DNA of 64,000 bases from JANLTP01 sp031363055 (GTDB lineage: Bacteria; Pseudomonadota; Gammaproteobacteria; Burkholderiales; Burkholderiaceae_E): NCBI GenBank assembly GCA_031363055.1, contig JANLTP010000077.1, positions 10,141 to 74,140 on the forward strand. The letters are read 5' to 3'. Position 1 is the stretch's first letter. Each line of letters begins with the position of its first letter. Positions 17,460 to 26,655 of this stretch are shown here, piece after piece. Under the pieces are notes generated by a model that was not told the DNA's origin, did no database searches, and was given only the letters and a program-made list of their open reading frames with translations. A program made the translations under genes and the position numbers.

Positions 17460-19025
17460 ATGTTCCCTGCCCAACATTGCGACTTTAACGCTGGCGAGCT
17501 CTACGATCTGCTGGTGGTCGGTGGCGGCATCAATGGCGCCGGCATCGCGCGCGACGCCGCCGGTCGAGGGCTGAAGGTGCTACTGTGCGAGCGCGATGAT
17601 CTGGCCTCGCATACCTCGTCGTCGTCAACCAAACTGATTCATGGTGGCCTGCGCTACCTTGAGCACTATGAATTCGGGCTGGTTCGAAAGTCCCTCAAGG
17701 AGCGCGAGGTATTGCTCAGAAGCGCGCCGCATATCATGTGGCCGCTGCGATTTGTCATGCCGCATGATCCGTCGATGCGGCCCGCCTGGATGATCCGCAT
17801 CGGTCTGTTCCTGTATGACCATCTGGCGCGACGCGTGGTGTTGCCAGGCTCGCGTACGGTGCGATTGGCCCGGCATCCGGCGGGCGAGCCGATCAAGGCC
17901 AACTTCGCACGCGCTTTTGTCTATTCGGACGGTTGGGTAGACGATGCTCGTCTGGTGGTGCTGAACGCCATCGATGCCGCGCAGCGCGGTGCCACCATCT
18001 TGACGCGCACAGCCTGTGTTGCGGCTGATCGCCAAAGCGACTACTGGCTGGCCACGCTTCGCGGCTCGGCGGGCGAACAGCAGGTTCGCGCGCGGTTGCT
18101 GGTTAACGCGGCTGGCCCTTGGGCGCACCACTTTCTCGAGCGTGAGGCCAAGCAAAAGACCCCCCGAAATCTGCGGCTCATCAAGGGCAGCCACATCATC
18201 GTGCCCAAGCTGTTTGATCATGCGCACGCCTACCTCTTTCAGAATCCGGACAAGAGAATTGTGTTTGCGATTCCGTACGAGCAAAAATTCACGCTGATCG
18301 GAACGACTGACATTGAACACCAGGGCGACCCCGGTGCCGCGAAGATCTCGGCTGACGAAACGGCGTACCTGTGCAATCTGATCAATCGGTATTTCAAGCG
18401 ATCAATCAGTCCGACCGATGTGGTGGCCAGTTATTGTGGCGTGCGGCCGTTGCTCGAGGACGACAGCGACGACCCATCAGCGATTACCCGCGATTATTCA
18501 CTCGAGTTGAATGTTGATGCAGCGCCGCTCTTGACCGTTTGGGGCGGCAAGATCACGACTTTTCGCAAGCTTGCCGAAGAGGCCGTCGATCTTCTTTGGC
18601 CGCTGTTGGGCAAGCCGACATCGGCGTCGGCCAGTGCCTGGACTCGCAAGGCCTACTTGCCGGGCGGCGATTTATCGAAGGCAATCGCGCGAAGTGTTCG
18701 ACCGGATCTCGATTTTGAAGCCTTCCTGGGCCGGATGCGTCAGACCTACCACTGGTTGCCAACTGAGCTGATTCATCGGTACGCTCGCGCCTATGGAACC
18801 CGGATGAACATGATGCTGGCTGGCGCCACCGGTATCGCCGATCTGGGCGAGCAAGTGGCAGCCGGTGTTTTCGAGGCTGAGCTCAGTTTCTTGCGTCGAA
18901 CCGAATGGGCGCAGACGGCTGACGATGTCTTGTACCGGCGCTCCAAATTGGGTCTGCATCTAAGCGCCAATGAGCGTCAACGAGTGGCCCGATGGATGAC
19001 CAGCGAAGCCGGCGTGCCCGCTTAG
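17460..19025 (+). CDS. glpD: Glycerol-3-phosphate dehydrogenase GlpD
   Basis: This FAD enzyme oxidises glycerol-3-phosphate to dihydroxyacetone phosphate at the inner face of the membrane and feeds quinone. It shows the dinucleotide motif LLVVGGGINGAGIARDAAGRG, SSSSTKLIHGGLRYLEHYEF and the C-terminal GGKITTFRKLAEEA. The ATG at 17460 gives 521 residues; the frame runs on upstream over the glpK start but those residues are not GlpD-like. It is divergent from glpK. Confidence 0.95.
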   Translation: MFPAQHCDFNAGELYDLLVVGGGINGAGIARDAAGRGLKVLLCERDDLASHTSSSSTKLIHGGLRYLEHYEFGLVRKSLKEREVLLRSAPHIMWPLRFVMPHDPSMRPAWMIRIGLFLYDHLARRVVLPGSRTVRLARHPAGEPIKANFARAFVYSDGWVDDARLVVLNAIDAAQRGATILTRTACVAADRQSDYWLATLRGSAGEQQVRARLLVNAAGPWAHHFLEREAKQKTPRNLRLIKGSHIIVPKLFDHAHAYLFQNPDKRIVFAIPYEQKFTLIGTTDIEHQGDPGAAKISADETAYLCNLINRYFKRSISPTDVVASYCGVRPLLEDDSDDPSAITRDYSLELNVDAAPLLTVWGGKITTFRKLAEEAVDLLWPLLGKPTSASASAWTRKAYLPGGDLSKAIARSVRPDLDFEAFLGRMRQTYHWLPTELIHRYARAYGTRMNMMLAGATGIADLGEQVAAGVFEAELSFLRRTEWAQTADDVLYRRSKLGLHLSANERQRVARWMTSEAGVPA

Positions 19026-19060
19026 GATCATTAGTGATCGTCAGCGAGCGTTAGGCTGCG

Positions 19061-19090
19061 TCCGGATGTGTCCGGATGTGTCCGGGCACG
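19061..19090. repeat. 10-bp tandem repeat downstream of glpD
   Basis: TCCGGATGTG occurs at 19061, 19071 and, degenerate, 19081, with a further related copy at 19101. It fills the 180-base gap between glpD and the aminotransferase. Confidence 0.75.
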
Positions 19091-19178
19091 TAAAGTTGCG
19101 TCCGAATGTCTTCGAGACAAATCGTTCCGAAAAACCGTCGAAATGTAGCCCTGCGCTATCGTGCAAGCGCGCCGTGTG

Positions 19179-19196
19179 CTAAAACCGAAGTTTTAG
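19179..19196 (+). promoter_or_regulatory. Hairpin directly before the aminotransferase ribosome binding site
   Basis: CTAAAAC and GTTTTAG pair perfectly around a CGAA loop; the stem ends where the GAGGAG ribosome binding site begins. This position suggests either translation control or RNA 5'-end stabilisation. Confidence 0.45.
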
Positions 19197-19206
19197 AGGA
19201 GACCCC

Positions 19207-20532
19207 ATGGGACATTCGGATCAGCATGTAGGAGCGCAGGCACGGCAACAGTTCTGGATGCCGTTTTCGCCGAACAAGGAGTTCAAACAGGAACCCCGCA
19301 TGTTCGTCAAGGCCGAGGGCATGTACCTTTGGACTCCGAACGGCGAAAAACTGCTGGATGCCTCCTCTGGACTGTTTTGTGTTGCCGCCGGCCATTGCCG
19401 AGCTGAAATCGCCGAAGCGGTTTACAAGCAACTGCTCGAACTCGACTACACCATGCCGTTTACCCGGGCGCAACCGAAAGCGTTCGAGTTGGCCAACCGG
19501 ATTGCCGAATTTACCCCGGCCGGCTTGAACCGAATTTTCTTCGTGAACTCCGGTTCCGAATCGATCGATACCGCCATGAAAATGGCGCTCATGTATCACC
19601 GCGTCAAGGGCCAGCCGCAGCGCCAGATATTCATCTCGCGCGAGCGTGCCTATCACGGTGTCAATTTGGGCGGCGTCGCGTTGGCCGGTATGGCCAATAA
19701 CCGGCGCGCCTTTGGCGTCGGCCTGGCTGGTGTTTATCACATGCGGCACACCGCCTTGCCGGAGAATCGATTTTCGGTCGGGCAGCCGACCCACGGTGCG
19801 GATCTCGCTGACGATCTGACGCGCTTTTGCACGTTGTATGGCGCCGAGAATATTGCCGCTGTCTTCGTTGAACCTACCGCAGGCTCGTTTGGCTGCCTAC
19901 CACCGCCGGTTGGATATCTGAATCGCTTGCGCGAAATCTGTGACGCCAACGGAATCTTGCTGGTTTTTGATGAAGTCATCACTGGCTGGGGCCGCATGGG
20001 CGCGAATTTTGGCGCACAGGCGTTCGGTGTCACGCCCGATCTTCTGACGATGGCCAAGGCTATGACCAATGGCGCTCAGCCGATGGGCGCAGTCGCCGCG
20101 CGCGAGGATATTTACGAGTCGATCACCAACGCCGGGCCGGAGCGCGGTATCGAGTTCTTCCACGGCTATACCTACTCGGCTCACCCGGCTGCCTGCGCGG
20201 CCGGTTTGGCGATGATGGATATCTTTCGCAAGGACGCATTGATCGAGCGTGCGCGCGACATGAGTCCGTACTTTCTGGACGGTATGTTCTCGCTCAAGGA
20301 TCTCGGTAACGTGGTCGATATTCGCGGCATCGGCATGATGGCTGCTGTTGAGTTGGCCGTTGACAAGACGCCTGGAGCGCGCGGCCACGAAGCGCAAAAG
20401 CGACTGTTCGATGCCGGCCTGAATCTGAAGAGCACCGGCGATTCGTTGATTATTGCGCCGCCGTTCATCAGCGAGCGCAGCCACATCGACTATATTGTTG
20501 GCACGCTGCGCGACGTGTTGACGCGACTGTAG
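19207..20532 (+). CDS. Class III omega-aminotransferase (beta-alanine:pyruvate transaminase-like)
   Basis: The 441-residue PLP enzyme belongs to the class III family: QFWMPFSPNKEFK and LLDASSGLFCVAAGH at the N-terminus, FFVNSGSESIDTAMKMA, YHGVNLGG, VFDEVITGWGRMG and the PLP lysine in TMAKAMTNGAQPMGAV. The N-terminal pattern resembles beta-alanine:pyruvate transaminases; taurine- or polyamine-using members cannot be excluded. GAGGAG lies 6 bases before the ATG. It is 51 bases ahead of the soeA-like gene, so co-transcription is plausible. Confidence 0.88.
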   Translation: MGHSDQHVGAQARQQFWMPFSPNKEFKQEPRMFVKAEGMYLWTPNGEKLLDASSGLFCVAAGHCRAEIAEAVYKQLLELDYTMPFTRAQPKAFELANRIAEFTPAGLNRIFFVNSGSESIDTAMKMALMYHRVKGQPQRQIFISRERAYHGVNLGGVALAGMANNRRAFGVGLAGVYHMRHTALPENRFSVGQPTHGADLADDLTRFCTLYGAENIAAVFVEPTAGSFGCLPPPVGYLNRLREICDANGILLVFDEVITGWGRMGANFGAQAFGVTPDLLTMAKAMTNGAQPMGAVAAREDIYESITNAGPERGIEFFHGYTYSAHPAACAAGLAMMDIFRKDALIERARDMSPYFLDGMFSLKDLGNVVDIRGIGMMAAVELAVDKTPGARGHEAQKRLFDAGLNLKSTGDSLIIAPPFISERSHIDYIVGTLRDVLTRL

Positions 20533-20583
20533 TATGCAAGTGTTTCATTTAAAAACGGGTGCCCGGCAAGGGCCGCTGAATCG

Positions 20584-23430
20584 ATGTCCGCCAAGACTCC
20601 GCTGACCTTCCACTCGCCTTCAATTCGCACGGACGATGCGAGCCGGCAAAAAATCGAATACACGACCTGCTACATGTGCGCCTGCCGATGTGGCATCAAG
20701 GTCACGATGCAAGAGGGCAAGATACGATTCATTCAGGGCAATCGTGATCATCCGGTGAATCAGGGCGTGCTGTGCGCCAAGGGCAGCGCCGGCATCATGA
20801 AGCAGTACTCGCCGGCCAAGCTGAAAGCACCCATGTTGCGCAAGCCAGGCAGCGAGCGCGGCAGCGGCGAGTTTGAAATCATCTCCTGGGATCGTGCGCT
20901 GAGTCTGCTGACCGAGCGGCTCGCCCGCATTCGTGCGACCGATCCGAAGCGGCTGGCGTTTTTCACCGGGCGCGATCAGATGCAGGCCTTGACGGGCCTT
21001 TGGGCGCAGCAGTTTGGCACACCGAACTGGGCTGCGCATGGCGGTTTTTGCTCGGTCAATATGGCGGCCGCTGGCCTCTATTCGATCGGTTTTTCATTCT
21101 GGGAGTTCGGGTCGCCGGATTGGGAAAGGGCGCGCTATTTTCTGCTCTGGGGGGTTGCCGAAGATCACTCGAGTAATCCGATCAAGATCGGGCTCGACAA
21201 ACTGAAGCGCAATGGCGCCAAGTTTGTATCGATCAATCCGGTGCGTACGGGCTACTCGGCGATTGCCGACGAATGGATTGCGATCCGCCCGGGCACCGAT
21301 GGCTTGATGGCGCTGGCGATTGTGCATGTGCTGCTGCAACGCGAGTTGTTCGATACCGAGTTCCTGATCCGCCAGACCAATGCGCCCTGTCTGGTGATCC
21401 AGGAGCCGGGTGCCGCTGATGATGGCTTGCTGGTTCGTAACGATGACGGCCAGGCGTTGGTCATCGATCAGCGATCCGGTCTGCCAGTGGTTCCCGGTGC
21501 CGGCGTGCAGCCGGCCCTGTTCGGCGATTATGAAGTGGACGGTATCGCCTGCAAGACCGTCATGTCGATGCTCGTCGAGCGCTATACCGATGCACAGTAC
21601 TCGCCCGCGGCGGTTGCTGATCAATGCGGGGTCGCAGCCGAGGTGATCGAGCGCATTGCACTCGAAATGGCTACGGTGGCCTTCGAGCAGGTGATCGAGC
21701 TGCCGATTGCCTGGACCGACGTTTGGGGTAATCAGCATGCGAGTGTTCGCGGTCGCCCGGTCGCGATGTATGCGATGCGCGGCATCTCGGCGCACTCGAA
21801 CGGCTTTCAGACCTGCCGTTCTCTGCATCTGATTCAAATGTTGTTGGGCGCGCTCGACGGGCCCGGAAATTTTCGTTCGCGAGCGCCGTTTCCGCGACCG
21901 ATTCCGCCGCCGCAATTACCCGAAAACAACGCCGATCTGATCGACCGGCCGGATACCGCTTTGACCCGGCCACCGTTGGGTTTTCCGACCCGCCCCGAAG
22001 ACCTGGCGATCGATGAGCAAGGCAATCCGCTGCGCCTCGACAAGGCTTACTCGTGGGAAAGCCCGATTGCGGCGCACGGCATCATGCACATGGTGATTCG
22101 CAATGCCGTGCAAGGTGATCCTTACACGATTGATACGCTGATGATGTTCATGGCCAATATGGCCTGGAACTCGGCCATGAATACCGAGCAGACCCAGGCC
22201 ATGTTGCGCGCCAAAAATGCCGATGGCAGCTACAAGATACCGTATCTGGTGGTCAGTGATGCGTTTGATTCGGAAATGGTTCGTTTCGCCGATCTGGTGT
22301 TACCCGACACCACCTACCTCGAGCGCTTCGATACGATCTCACTCCTGGATCGCCCCATTTCCGAACCGGATACAGCGGGCGACGCTATTCGGCATCCGAT
22401 CGTGGCGCTCGATCGCGATGTCAAACCCTGGCAGGAAGTGTTGGTTGAGGTGGCCAGCCGCCTGAAGTTTCCGGCCTTCACCTTGCCCGACGGCAGCCGC
22501 AAGTTCAAGGGCTATGAGGACTTCATTGTGCGCTTCGAGCGCGCGCCCGGGATCGGCTTTCTGGCTGGCTGGCGCGGCGTCGATGGCAGTCAGTCGCTGG
22601 TCGGCGCGCCAAACCCGAATCAATGGCAGGCGTACATCGATAATCAGAGTTTTTTTGCGCATCACTGGCCCGATAATCAAAAATACAATCGGGTCATCAA
22701 CCGCGACTATCTTGAAGTGGCGGCACGTGCCGGTTTTGTGCCGAAGGCCGATCCGATCATCATGCAGATCTACTGCGAACCGCTGCAGAAGTTTCGTCTG
22801 GCCGGACGCGGTCAATATGCCGGACCGCAACCAGTTCGGGAAATTGATCGGCAGCGCTTGCGCGACTACTTCGATCCACTGCCGATCTGGTATGCACCGC
22901 TTGCGACGGCACGCATCGACGCGTCGGAGTATCGCTTCCATGCGATTACCCAACGACCGATGATGATGTATCACTCCTGGGATTCGCAAAACAGTTGGCT
23001 GCGCCAGATCATCGGGCAAAATTATTTGTATATGAACGCGGATACGGCCAGCGAGCTTCGCTTGCGCGACTTCGATTGGGTCTGGGTTGAGTCCCATAAT
23101 GGGCGCATCCGCTGTCAGCTCAAGACCATGTACGGTTGCGAGCGCAATACGGTCTGGACCTGGAATGCGATTGGCAAGATGTCTGGCGCTTGGGGGCTGG
23201 ATAAAAACGCTTCGGAAGCAACGCACGGTTTTTTGCTGAATCACCTGATCAGCGAAAGTCTGCCGAAAGCGGCGGGCGAGGACGCCTCGCTGACCAATTC
23301 GGATCCGATCACCGGTCAAGCCGCCTGGTACGATCTGAAGGTCAAGATCTCGAAAGCCGGTCCTGGTGAAACTGGTGTCTGGCCGAAGCTCGAGTTCGGT
23401 CGTGACAATGACCTGAAGACTGCATCGTGA
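20584..23430 (+). CDS. soeA: Molybdopterin oxidoreductase, SoeA-type (sulfite dehydrogenase catalytic subunit)
   Basis: The 948-residue protein is in the DMSO-reductase superfamily, with bis-MGD and one [4Fe-4S] cluster ligated by C29, C32, C36 and C64 (CYMCACRCG ... GVLCAKG). There is no Tat signal, so it should face the cytoplasm. This, the size and the order with an FeS subunit and a DmsC-type anchor match SoeABC, which oxidises sulfite to sulfate and reduces quinone. DMSO-, thiosulfate- or polysulfide-type enzymes are normally exported, which favours SoeA, but substrate is inferred. Confidence 0.7.
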   Translation: MSAKTPLTFHSPSIRTDDASRQKIEYTTCYMCACRCGIKVTMQEGKIRFIQGNRDHPVNQGVLCAKGSAGIMKQYSPAKLKAPMLRKPGSERGSGEFEIISWDRALSLLTERLARIRATDPKRLAFFTGRDQMQALTGLWAQQFGTPNWAAHGGFCSVNMAAAGLYSIGFSFWEFGSPDWERARYFLLWGVAEDHSSNPIKIGLDKLKRNGAKFVSINPVRTGYSAIADEWIAIRPGTDGLMALAIVHVLLQRELFDTEFLIRQTNAPCLVIQEPGAADDGLLVRNDDGQALVIDQRSGLPVVPGAGVQPALFGDYEVDGIACKTVMSMLVERYTDAQYSPAAVADQCGVAAEVIERIALEMATVAFEQVIELPIAWTDVWGNQHASVRGRPVAMYAMRGISAHSNGFQTCRSLHLIQMLLGALDGPGNFRSRAPFPRPIPPPQLPENNADLIDRPDTALTRPPLGFPTRPEDLAIDEQGNPLRLDKAYSWESPIAAHGIMHMVIRNAVQGDPYTIDTLMMFMANMAWNSAMNTEQTQAMLRAKNADGSYKIPYLVVSDAFDSEMVRFADLVLPDTTYLERFDTISLLDRPISEPDTAGDAIRHPIVALDRDVKPWQEVLVEVASRLKFPAFTLPDGSRKFKGYEDFIVRFERAPGIGFLAGWRGVDGSQSLVGAPNPNQWQAYIDNQSFFAHHWPDNQKYNRVINRDYLEVAARAGFVPKADPIIMQIYCEPLQKFRLAGRGQYAGPQPVREIDRQRLRDYFDPLPIWYAPLATARIDASEYRFHAITQRPMMMYHSWDSQNSWLRQIIGQNYLYMNADTASELRLRDFDWVWVESHNGRIRCQLKTMYGCERNTVWTWNAIGKMSGAWGLDKNASEATHGFLLNHLISESLPKAAGEDASLTNSDPITGQAAWYDLKVKISKAGPGETGVWPKLEFGRDNDLKTAS

Positions 23431-23491
23431 AGATTGCATCATGAGGACGGCATCGTGAGGACGGCATCGTGAGGACGGTACATTGAAGCTG
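23422..23491 (+). repeat. 14-bp tandem repeat (five units) at the soeA-soeB junction
   Basis: Units begin at 23422, 23436, 23450, 23464 and 23478. Unit 1 contains the soeA stop, units 2-4 carry GAGGA ribosome binding sequences and GTG or ATG codons, and unit 5 has become the TTG start of soeB. Confidence 0.9.
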
Positions 23492-24238
23492 GGGCTGGTG
23501 GTTGACCTCGATACTTGTGTGGGTTGCCACGCCTGTGCCGTGGCCTGCAAGGAATGGAACGGCCAGTCGCTGATGGCCGGTGGCGCGCCCGATTACGATC
23601 CGTACGGTGCCGCGCCCTCGGGCGTCTGGTTCAACCGGATTCGGCACTATGAAGTCCTGAGCGATGAGTTGTTATCGCCGCCGCTGCCGAACCCACGCAA
23701 GGGCTGCTCGTCGCATGTATCGATGACTTCGAAGACCGTCAACGTGCCGATGTCCTGCATGCATTGTGAGGACGCCGACTGTGTGACCGTCTGCCCGACC
23801 GGTGCCTCGTACAAGCGTGCCGAAGACGGCATCGTCATGATCGATCCTGATAAATGCATGGGCTGCAACTATTGCGCCTGGGCTTGTCCGTACGGCGCCC
23901 GCGAACTCGATGAAAACGAAGGGGTCATGCGCAAATGCACCTTGTGCGTCGATCGGATTTACGATCAGGCGCTACCGGTTGAGGAGCGTCAGCCGGCCTG
24001 CGTTCTGGCTTGCCCGACCCATGCACGCCATTTTGGCGATTTTGATGATCCAAACTCGAAGGTTTCAATCCTGTCATTGGCGCGCGGCGGCCAGGGACTC
24101 ATGGATTCGCTGGGTTACAAACCGGTGAATCGATATCTGCCGCCGCGCGATGCACCAGCACTAGCTGTCGCTCGCATCAGCGCGATACCGCTGCGCGAGC
24201 GCCTGGCGAAATGGGTTAACCGTATCGTTGCCATTTGA
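23483..24238 (+). CDS. soeB: Ferredoxin-type electron transfer subunit, SoeB-type
   Basis: The 251-residue protein carries four [4Fe-4S] cluster motifs of the DmsB/PsrB type: CVGCHACAVACK, MSCMHCEDADCVTVCP, CMGCNYCAWACP and CTLCVDRI with a distal CVLACP. It transfers electrons from the molybdenum subunit to the membrane anchor. The start is TTG, with GAGGA seven bases upstream; earlier in-frame starts are blocked by a stop at 23456. The junction with soeA is a five-unit repeat of ribosome-binding sequences. Confidence 0.82.
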   Translation: MKLGLVVDLDTCVGCHACAVACKEWNGQSLMAGGAPDYDPYGAAPSGVWFNRIRHYEVLSDELLSPPLPNPRKGCSSHVSMTSKTVNVPMSCMHCEDADCVTVCPTGASYKRAEDGIVMIDPDKCMGCNYCAWACPYGARELDENEGVMRKCTLCVDRIYDQALPVEERQPACVLACPTHARHFGDFDDPNSKVSILSLARGGQGLMDSLGYKPVNRYLPPRDAPALAVARISAIPLRERLAKWVNRIVAI

Positions 24239-24247
24239 GCGTGACGC

Positions 24248-24289
24248 AATGAGCTTGAACAAATGACCTTCATTAAATGAAGCCGGCGT
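24248..24289 (+). repeat. 14-bp periodic segment at the soeB-soeC junction
   Basis: AATGAgcTT, AATGAccTT and AATGAAgc start at 24248, 24262 and 24276. Each unit offers an ATG; only the third (24277) opens the soeC frame. Confidence 0.6.
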
Positions 24290-25218
24290 TGTCAGTCATA
24301 TTTTTCACGGTCAGCTCCGGTGCCGGACTCGGTTTGCTTTTTCTGCTGGCGCTGGCGCGACTGTTCCATGCGACACCGCCATCGACTCACTGGTGGTGGG
24401 CGTTGCTGCTGGCCGCCACGCTGATCACGCTGGGCTTGTTGTCGTCGACCTTGCATCTGGCCAACCGTAAAAATGCCTGGCGTGCGTTCAGCCGCTTTAG
24501 GACCTCCTGGTTATCACGCGAGGGCGTGTTTGCGGTGGCGTTGTATCCGGTGACGATGTTGTACGCCTGGACGGTGAACCAGCAGTTACGGTGGCTCGAA
24601 ATGACGCTCGGCGTGGCTGTCATGATCTTGTGTCTGCTGATTCTCTACTGCACCGCGATGATCTATGCCTGCCTGAAAACCGTCCCGCGCTGGCGCACCT
24701 GGCACACTCGGCTTGCCTATCCGTTGCTGGGATTGATGAGCGGTGCGCTGCTCTTGACGGCCACCATGCCGCCAGCCGCTGCGCCGGTGGCGGCGCGTAT
24801 GGCAGTGGCCTTGCTGCTGCTCGGCGCTGCGTTGAAGCTGGCCTTTTTTATTCGCTTCGCAGACGTTTCGCCCGACACACCGTCGGTCAATGATGCGTTG
24901 AATCTGGGCAAGGATACAACCACCGGACGGGCCAATGCGAAAGTGCGTTTGCTCGACGTCGGCCATTCACACGCAACGTTTCTGACGCATGAATTCGGCT
25001 TCGAGCTGGCCCGCCAGAATGCCAGCCTGCTGAAGATCGCATTATTTTTCTTTGGCTTCGCATTGCCGTTTATCTTGCTGGCGCTGTCGCCACGTCTGGC
25101 CGCCATCGCCAGCATCAGTTCATTGCTGGGATTGCTGGTTGAACGATGGCTGTTCTTTGCCGAGGCCAAACATGTGGTGCGCCTGTATCACGGCCTTTCG
25201 ATGGGTGAAAAGCAGTAA
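24277..25218 (+). CDS. soeC: DmsC/NrfD-type membrane anchor, SoeC-type
   Basis: The 313-residue hydrophobic protein has about eight predicted membrane helices and resembles the DMSO-reductase anchor (DmsC) family: FTVSSGAGLGLLFLLALARLF at the start, HLANRKNAWRAFSRFRTSWLSREG in the first loop, and FAEAKHVVRLYHG at the end. It should hand electrons to the quinone pool. It is convergent with qmcA, with only 12 bases between the stops. Confidence 0.8.
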   Translation: MKPALSVIFFTVSSGAGLGLLFLLALARLFHATPPSTHWWWALLLAATLITLGLLSSTLHLANRKNAWRAFSRFRTSWLSREGVFAVALYPVTMLYAWTVNQQLRWLEMTLGVAVMILCLLILYCTAMIYACLKTVPRWRTWHTRLAYPLLGLMSGALLLTATMPPAAAPVAARMAVALLLLGAALKLAFFIRFADVSPDTPSVNDALNLGKDTTTGRANAKVRLLDVGHSHATFLTHEFGFELARQNASLLKIALFFFGFALPFILLALSPRLAAIASISSLLGLLVERWLFFAEAKHVVRLYHGLSMGEKQ

Positions 25219-25230
25219 ACAGTCTCCCGA

Positions 25231-26100
25231 TCAGTCCTTTGTTCGGCCCAGAATGCCTCGCAACGACTCCTGGATGTCGGCCGGCAGAACAATCGTCTTG
25301 GCATTGCTTGACTCGGCCAGTTTGCCCATGGCGTGGAGGTAACGCTCGCCCAGCAAGTAACGCATCGGCGCGTCCTGGTTGCCAATGGCCGATGCGATTC
25401 TCCGGATCGACTCAGCGCTGGCTTCGGCCAGGGTAACTTGTGCTTCGGCATCGCGCTTGGCCGCTTCCAGGCGAGCTTCGGCCTGCAGGATCGCCGATTG
25501 TTTGGACCCTTCAGCCTTGGTCACCATGGCTTTGCGCTCGCGCTCGGCCGAAGCTTGTGCCTCCATCGCACGCACCATCGACTCGGACGGCTTGATATCC
25601 TGAATCTCGACCGACTTGACGGTCAGTCCCCAGTCGATCGCCTCGTCGGCAATCGCTTCTCGCAATCGAGCCTTGATCTTGTCGCGGCTGGTCAGCGCCT
25701 GATCGAGATCCATATCACCGGCAATCGAGCGCAGTGTGGTCATGATCATGTTGCGGATCGCTTCCGAAAAATCGGTTACTCCGTACACCGCCTTGATCGG
25801 ATCGGTGATCTTGATGAACGCAATCGCATTGATCAGAATGACCGCGTTATCCTTGGTGATGACCTCCTGCTCCTGAACATCGAGAATGATGTCCTTGGTC
25901 ACCAATTTGTAGGCAACCTTGTCGAGATAGGGAATGATGATGTTCAAACCAGGATGCAAGGTGCTGCTGTATTTGCCGAGCCGCTCGACGATCCACTCCA
26001 TGCCTTGCGGCACAATTCGGACCCCCTTGACGAGCGTAATGACCGCAAAAATAATCAGCGCGACGACGAACGTGAAGCCGGTACCCATAATGATCTCCAT
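25231..26100 (-). CDS. SPFH/stomatin-like membrane protease-associated protein (QmcA, paraslipin)
   Basis: The 289-residue protein has one N-terminal membrane segment (FTFVVALIIFAVITLV) and an SPFH domain (RIVPQGMEWIVERLGKY, VDL-like DVQEQEVITKDNAV, EAIRNMIMTTLRSIAGDMDLDQAL), then an Ala/Glu-rich coiled coil (AMEAQASAERERKAM). Such proteins assemble ring-like scaffolds in the inner membrane with NfeD partners. It is 30 bases downstream of the nfeD-like gene, the usual pairing. Confidence 0.92.
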   Translation of the reverse strand: MEIIMGTGFTFVVALIIFAVITLVKGVRIVPQGMEWIVERLGKYSSTLHPGLNIIIPYLDKVAYKLVTKDIILDVQEQEVITKDNAVILINAIAFIKITDPIKAVYGVTDFSEAIRNMIMTTLRSIAGDMDLDQALTSRDKIKARLREAIADEAIDWGLTVKSVEIQDIKPSESMVRAMEAQASAERERKAMVTKAEGSKQSAILQAEARLEAAKRDAEAQVTLAEASAESIRRIASAIGNQDAPMRYLLGERYLHAMGKLAESSNAKTIVLPADIQESLRGILGRTKD

Positions 26101-26130
26101 TGATTTGCTACTCCTTCTGGCTGACCTTCG

Positions 26131-26574
26131 TCAGTTCTTGCCGATTTTCAGAAAACTGCCTTCTACGCTGAGCACTTTGACGCGCACACCGACCGCCAGT
26201 GCCTCGTCGGCAATACAAGGCCAGACGTCCGAACCCAGCATGGGTTTCTGGAATCGAACTTCACCTCGCTGGAACGGTGCCACTTCGCGGGTCAGCAGGC
26301 CGATTTCGCCGATCGCATTGGCGCCGGAGGTACCGGCCTGGGTCTTGCGAGCGCTGGGTTTGAAGAATTTGAACCAGACGGCGACCATCAACAGCGAAAT
26401 GATCAACCAGGTCGCCAACTGGGCAGTCAAACCGATTTGCGGGATCGCGGCGAGAATAGTCGCCAGCACCAACGCGCCCAATCCGAACCAGACCAGAACG
26501 AAGGCCGGGATGGCGAGTTCGCACAGAATCAGCGCCAGGCCCGCGATTGCCCAGTGCCACCAGAGAAGTTCCAT
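26131..26574 (-). CDS. NfeD family protein (short, NfeD1b-type)
   Basis: The 147-residue protein has membrane segments at the N-terminus (WHWAIAGLALILCELAIPAFVLVWFGLGALV) and a C-terminal OB-fold (EIGLLTREVAPFQRGEVRFQKPMLGSDVWPC). It lacks the ClpP-like protease domain of long NfeD. Its partner is the stomatin-like protein directly downstream. Confidence 0.9.
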   Translation of the reverse strand: MELLWWHWAIAGLALILCELAIPAFVLVWFGLGALVLATILAAIPQIGLTAQLATWLIISLLMVAVWFKFFKPSARKTQAGTSGANAIGEIGLLTREVAPFQRGEVRFQKPMLGSDVWPCIADEALAVGVRVKVLSVEGSFLKIGKN

Positions 26575-26655
26575 GACCCACCTTTCAAAGTTTCGCCGGT
26601 ACAGACCAGGCCAGTACGGACTATCATTACGACATTCTGCGCCTGGATGTTCAGC

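Noticed and set aside
19027..19060. GATCA/TGATC stem just after glpD considered as terminator
   Set aside because: Weak five-base stem without a T-run.
22339..23550. 400-codon minus-strand open frame inside soeA
   Set aside because: It is antisense to a conserved molybdoenzyme; no recognisable motif or start signal.
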